A stretch of DNA of 64,000 bases from Pedobacter mendelii (GTDB lineage Bacteria; Bacteroidota; Bacteroidia; Sphingobacteriales; Sphingobacteriaceae), in assembly GCF_014635725.1 (NCBI RefSeq), contig NZ_BMDJ01000009.1:124001-188000 (forward strand), written 5' to 3'. Below the pieces are notes generated by a model. That model saw nothing but the letters and a program-made list of their open reading frames with translations. It did not search any database and was not told where the DNA came from. Both the position numbers and the translations under genes were made by a program. Below are positions 62,236 to 64,000 of the stretch, in pieces (position 1 is the stretch's first letter; each line of letters starts with the position of its first letter).

Positions 62236-63303
62236 TTATTTTACGATACTAACAGCAGTGCCCTCAGCCAGGTTGATTTGTCCGCTGGTAATTACAGTTT
62301 CACCTTCAGTCAATCCATTAATAACTTCTACGTTATCGCCTAAAATTCTACCTGTAACAACTTTTCTTATTTTAGAAGTGTTGTTCGATTTATCATAGAT
62401 AAAAAGTTGGTTACTACTTACACTACCAACAAAAGAGGTACGTGGTACAAGGATGCTTGGCGCTTGTTTAGGGAAATTAAATACAGCCGTTCCATACATA
62501 CCGGCTCTTAAGCTGTTTTTTGTATTGTTAGATACTTCAATTTCAATTGGGAAGTTTAATGTTGCATCAGCTTTTGCTGCAATGAAAGTAACTTTTCCTG
62601 AGAATTTTTCGTCGGGAAAAATGGATGATTTAATGTCAATTTTGTCGCCAATTTTTAAACTTGCAACCTGCGATTCATTGACATTAACTTTAAGCTTTAG
62701 TTTAGAAACATCAACAATTTCGAATAACTGTGTTCCTTGAGCAGTAACAAAAGCACCAACTTCAATGTAGCGTTTATTTACTATCCCATTTATTGGCGAT
62801 TTTATATTAGCATCGCTTAACTTTCTTTGTGAAGCTTGTAAACGAAGCTTTGCATTTTGCGTTGCCAATTTTGCTTGGTCTAGCTGTTGTTGTGTAACGC
62901 CACCTGTTTCGTAAGAGCTTTGGTATCTCGCCTCATCTCTTTTAGCATTTTGATAAGAAGCTTCAGCAGTTTCTCTGTCGGTATTTATAATTTCAGCATC
63001 AATACGAGCTAAAAGTTGTCCTTTACTTACGCGAGCACCTTCATCAACATAAATTGCTTTTACACGACCAGCATTTTCAGATAAGAAGTTTAATTCTTGT
63101 TTAGGAACAAAGTTTCCGTTTGCAACAAAATCCAAATCAACAACTTTTTTCTCTACAGTAGCAACACGAACAGCAACGGCTCCGCCACCTTCAGCTATGA
63201 ATGCGGTTTTCGCTTCGTTCTTCTTTTTATTGTTGCTTAAAACATAAGCTATTGCGCCCAAGGCAACAACAATTACGATTATTATGGTAATTATTCTTTT
63301 CAT
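62236..63303 (-). CDS. RND efflux periplasmic adaptor (membrane fusion protein)
   Basis: 355 residues. N-terminal membrane anchor (about 4-22, no lipobox), barrel-sandwich halves VKAIYVDEGARVSKGQLLARID and INGIVNKRYIEVGAFV around a coiled hairpin (about 105-160), beta-barrel with VGDKIDIK-like KIGDKIDIKSS, and a C-terminal membrane-proximal domain. Bridges the pump to the outer-membrane channel. 2 bases after the TolC-like gene. Confidence 0.94.
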   Translation of the reverse strand: MKRIITIIIVIVVALGAIAYVLSNNKKKNEAKTAFIAEGGGAVAVRVATVEKKVVDLDFVANGNFVPKQELNFLSENAGRVKAIYVDEGARVSKGQLLARIDAEIINTDRETAEASYQNAKRDEARYQSSYETGGVTQQQLDQAKLATQNAKLRLQASQRKLSDANIKSPINGIVNKRYIEVGAFVTAQGTQLFEIVDVSKLKLKVNVNESQVASLKIGDKIDIKSSIFPDEKFSGKVTFIAAKADATLNFPIEIEVSNNTKNSLRAGMYGTAVFNFPKQAPSILVPRTSFVGSVSSNQLFIYDKSNNTSKIRKVVTGRILGDNVEVINGLTEGETVITSGQINLAEGTAVSIVK

Positions 63304-63305
63304 TT

Positions 63306-64000
63306 TTATTGTACTAGCGATTTAATATTTCCGTTTGATTTTATTAATTGTATTTCGGCTATTTTGTAATTTAATAAGGCCTGGGTGTAACTGTTTTGTG
63401 CTTGGGTTAACGAGTTTTCGGTATCCAATAAATCTGTTAAAGAGGCTAAGCCGTTGTTATAGTTGTTTTGTGTGCTTTTGTAAATCTCCTGCGCCAACTC
63501 TGCGTTTTTACGTTGAGAAGTTATAGTATTTAAATTGTTTCGAAGCTGAATTTTAGCATTCTCGTAAGCTAAGTTAAGCGAGTTTACAGATTCCTTTCTG
63601 TCTTCTTTTGCTTTTTTGATATCCACATCTGCCTGGCGAACTTTTGAACGGGTTAAAAAGCCGTTAAAAATTGGCACTTTTAGCGTTAAGCCAATTGCCG
63701 ATGCGCCATAACCAATTGCAGCAGCATTTGATGATAGAAAATCAAAGCCATCACTCTGACTGGAATAAGTATAGTTTCCGGTTAATGCTAAACTAGGGTA
63801 ATATTCGGCCACATAAGCTTTTCGCTGAAGCGACAGAAGCTTATCCTGAGTATTCAATAGTTTAACTTCTGTCCGGTTTGTAAAATCAATAGCTTCTGAA
63901 AATTGCGGCAGTTTGCTAACTTCAGTTAATTCTGTTTTTGGTAATAGAACATCTGTTGTTACAGGCATTCCCATCGAAAACTTTAATTGATTTTCCAGTT
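63306..64000 (-). CDS. TolC family outer-membrane efflux channel (3' part, runs off window)
   Basis: The last ~230 residues of a TolC-type protein. The open frame continues to base 64000, so the visible ATG at 63974 is internal (the preceding residues read LENQLKFS). Long helical hairpins rich in Gln, Asn and Ala (QLRNNLNTITSQRKNAELAQE, YNNGLASLTDLLDTENSLTQ) alternate with short strands such as PSLALTGNYTYSSQ. First gene of the efflux unit. Confidence 0.9.
   Translation of the reverse strand, partial: LENQLKFSMGMPVTTDVLLPKTELTEVSKLPQFSEAIDFTNRTEVKLLNTQDKLLSLQRKAYVAEYYPSLALTGNYTYSSQSDGFDFLSSNAAAIGYGASAIGLTLKVPIFNGFLTRSKVRQADVDIKKAKEDRKESVNSLNLAYENAKIQLRNNLNTITSQRKNAELAQEIYKSTQNNYNNGLASLTDLLDTENSLTQAQNSYTQALLNYKIAEIQLIKSNGNIKSLVQ

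Overview
The window looks like chromosomal DNA of a member of the Bacteroidota, most likely Sphingobacteriaceae (Pedobacter-like); this is inference from gene content, not from a marker gene. The signs are SprE/PorW-like and GldB-like lipoproteins, DUF4349, DUF2807, DUF2490 and DUF6515-type envelope proteins, many signal peptides and outer-membrane barrels, visibly AT-rich sequence, little evidence of Shine-Dalgarno sites, and several TAnnTTTG promoter -7 boxes just upstream of genes. No rRNA, tRNA, CRISPR array, prophage or transposase gene was seen.

Layout. 1-9.7 kb: the 5' part of a penicillin-binding protein 1A gene behind an SprE/PorW lipoprotein gene, then an F-type ATP synthase operon (atpZ, a small membrane protein, atpB, E, F, H, A, G) that stops before the beta and epsilon subunits. 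9.7-19.3 kb: a DUF4143 ATPase behind a 32-bp repeat array and between two look-alike terminators, then lipoproteins, an e(P4)-type phosphatase, RuvC, a flippase-like protein / GT2 / ABC permease run, and an ICMT-like methyltransferase. 19.3-34.6 kb: housekeeping and envelope genes (rnhB, GT4, gcvT, comB, patatin, gldB, barrel protein, nadE, LuxR/PAS regulator, OsmC, lspA, DinB, lnt, rsmI, serS). 34.7-45 kb: stress and envelope genes, fabV, a small ArsR/DUF6428 pair, an SDR gene with a frameshifted Crp/Fnr regulator, VOC and DUF2807 proteins. 45-58.8 kb: a secreted peptidase run (M1 plus two CocE/NonD paralogues), DUF6515 protein, phytase-like lipoprotein, lpd, choice-of-anchor I protein, MFS transporter and an M14-like protein. 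58.9-64 kb: a tripartite RND efflux operon (tolC-like partial, adaptor, pump).

The most unusual feature is in the intergenic DNA. At least eight gaps hold arrays of degenerate heptanucleotides in strict 7-bp register. They come in several sequence families (GTATCAA/CTTGATA, CAACTTA/TAAGTTN, CAGTTTG/CAAACTG, CTTCAAC, and an NRTTNNC type), often with opposite-strand arms facing each other so that long stem-loops can form. Four of them sit in successive gaps of the ATP synthase operon. Further interspersed families are present: a palindrome of the type TCATTCTGAGC...GCTCAGGATGA, an element with CGGGTTTAA/TTAAACCCG arms, and a GGTCGGGCTATCC element. Other leads are a Crp/Fnr gene broken by two compensating homopolymer frameshifts that still has matching palindromes in front of itself and its SDR neighbour, a 3 x 32-bp array in front of the DUF4143 ATPase, and an ArsR/DUF6428 pair whose two proteins both end in Cys-Cys.

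Limits: all functions are from reading translations and motifs. No database, alignment or folding program was run, and promoter and terminator calls are by eye.
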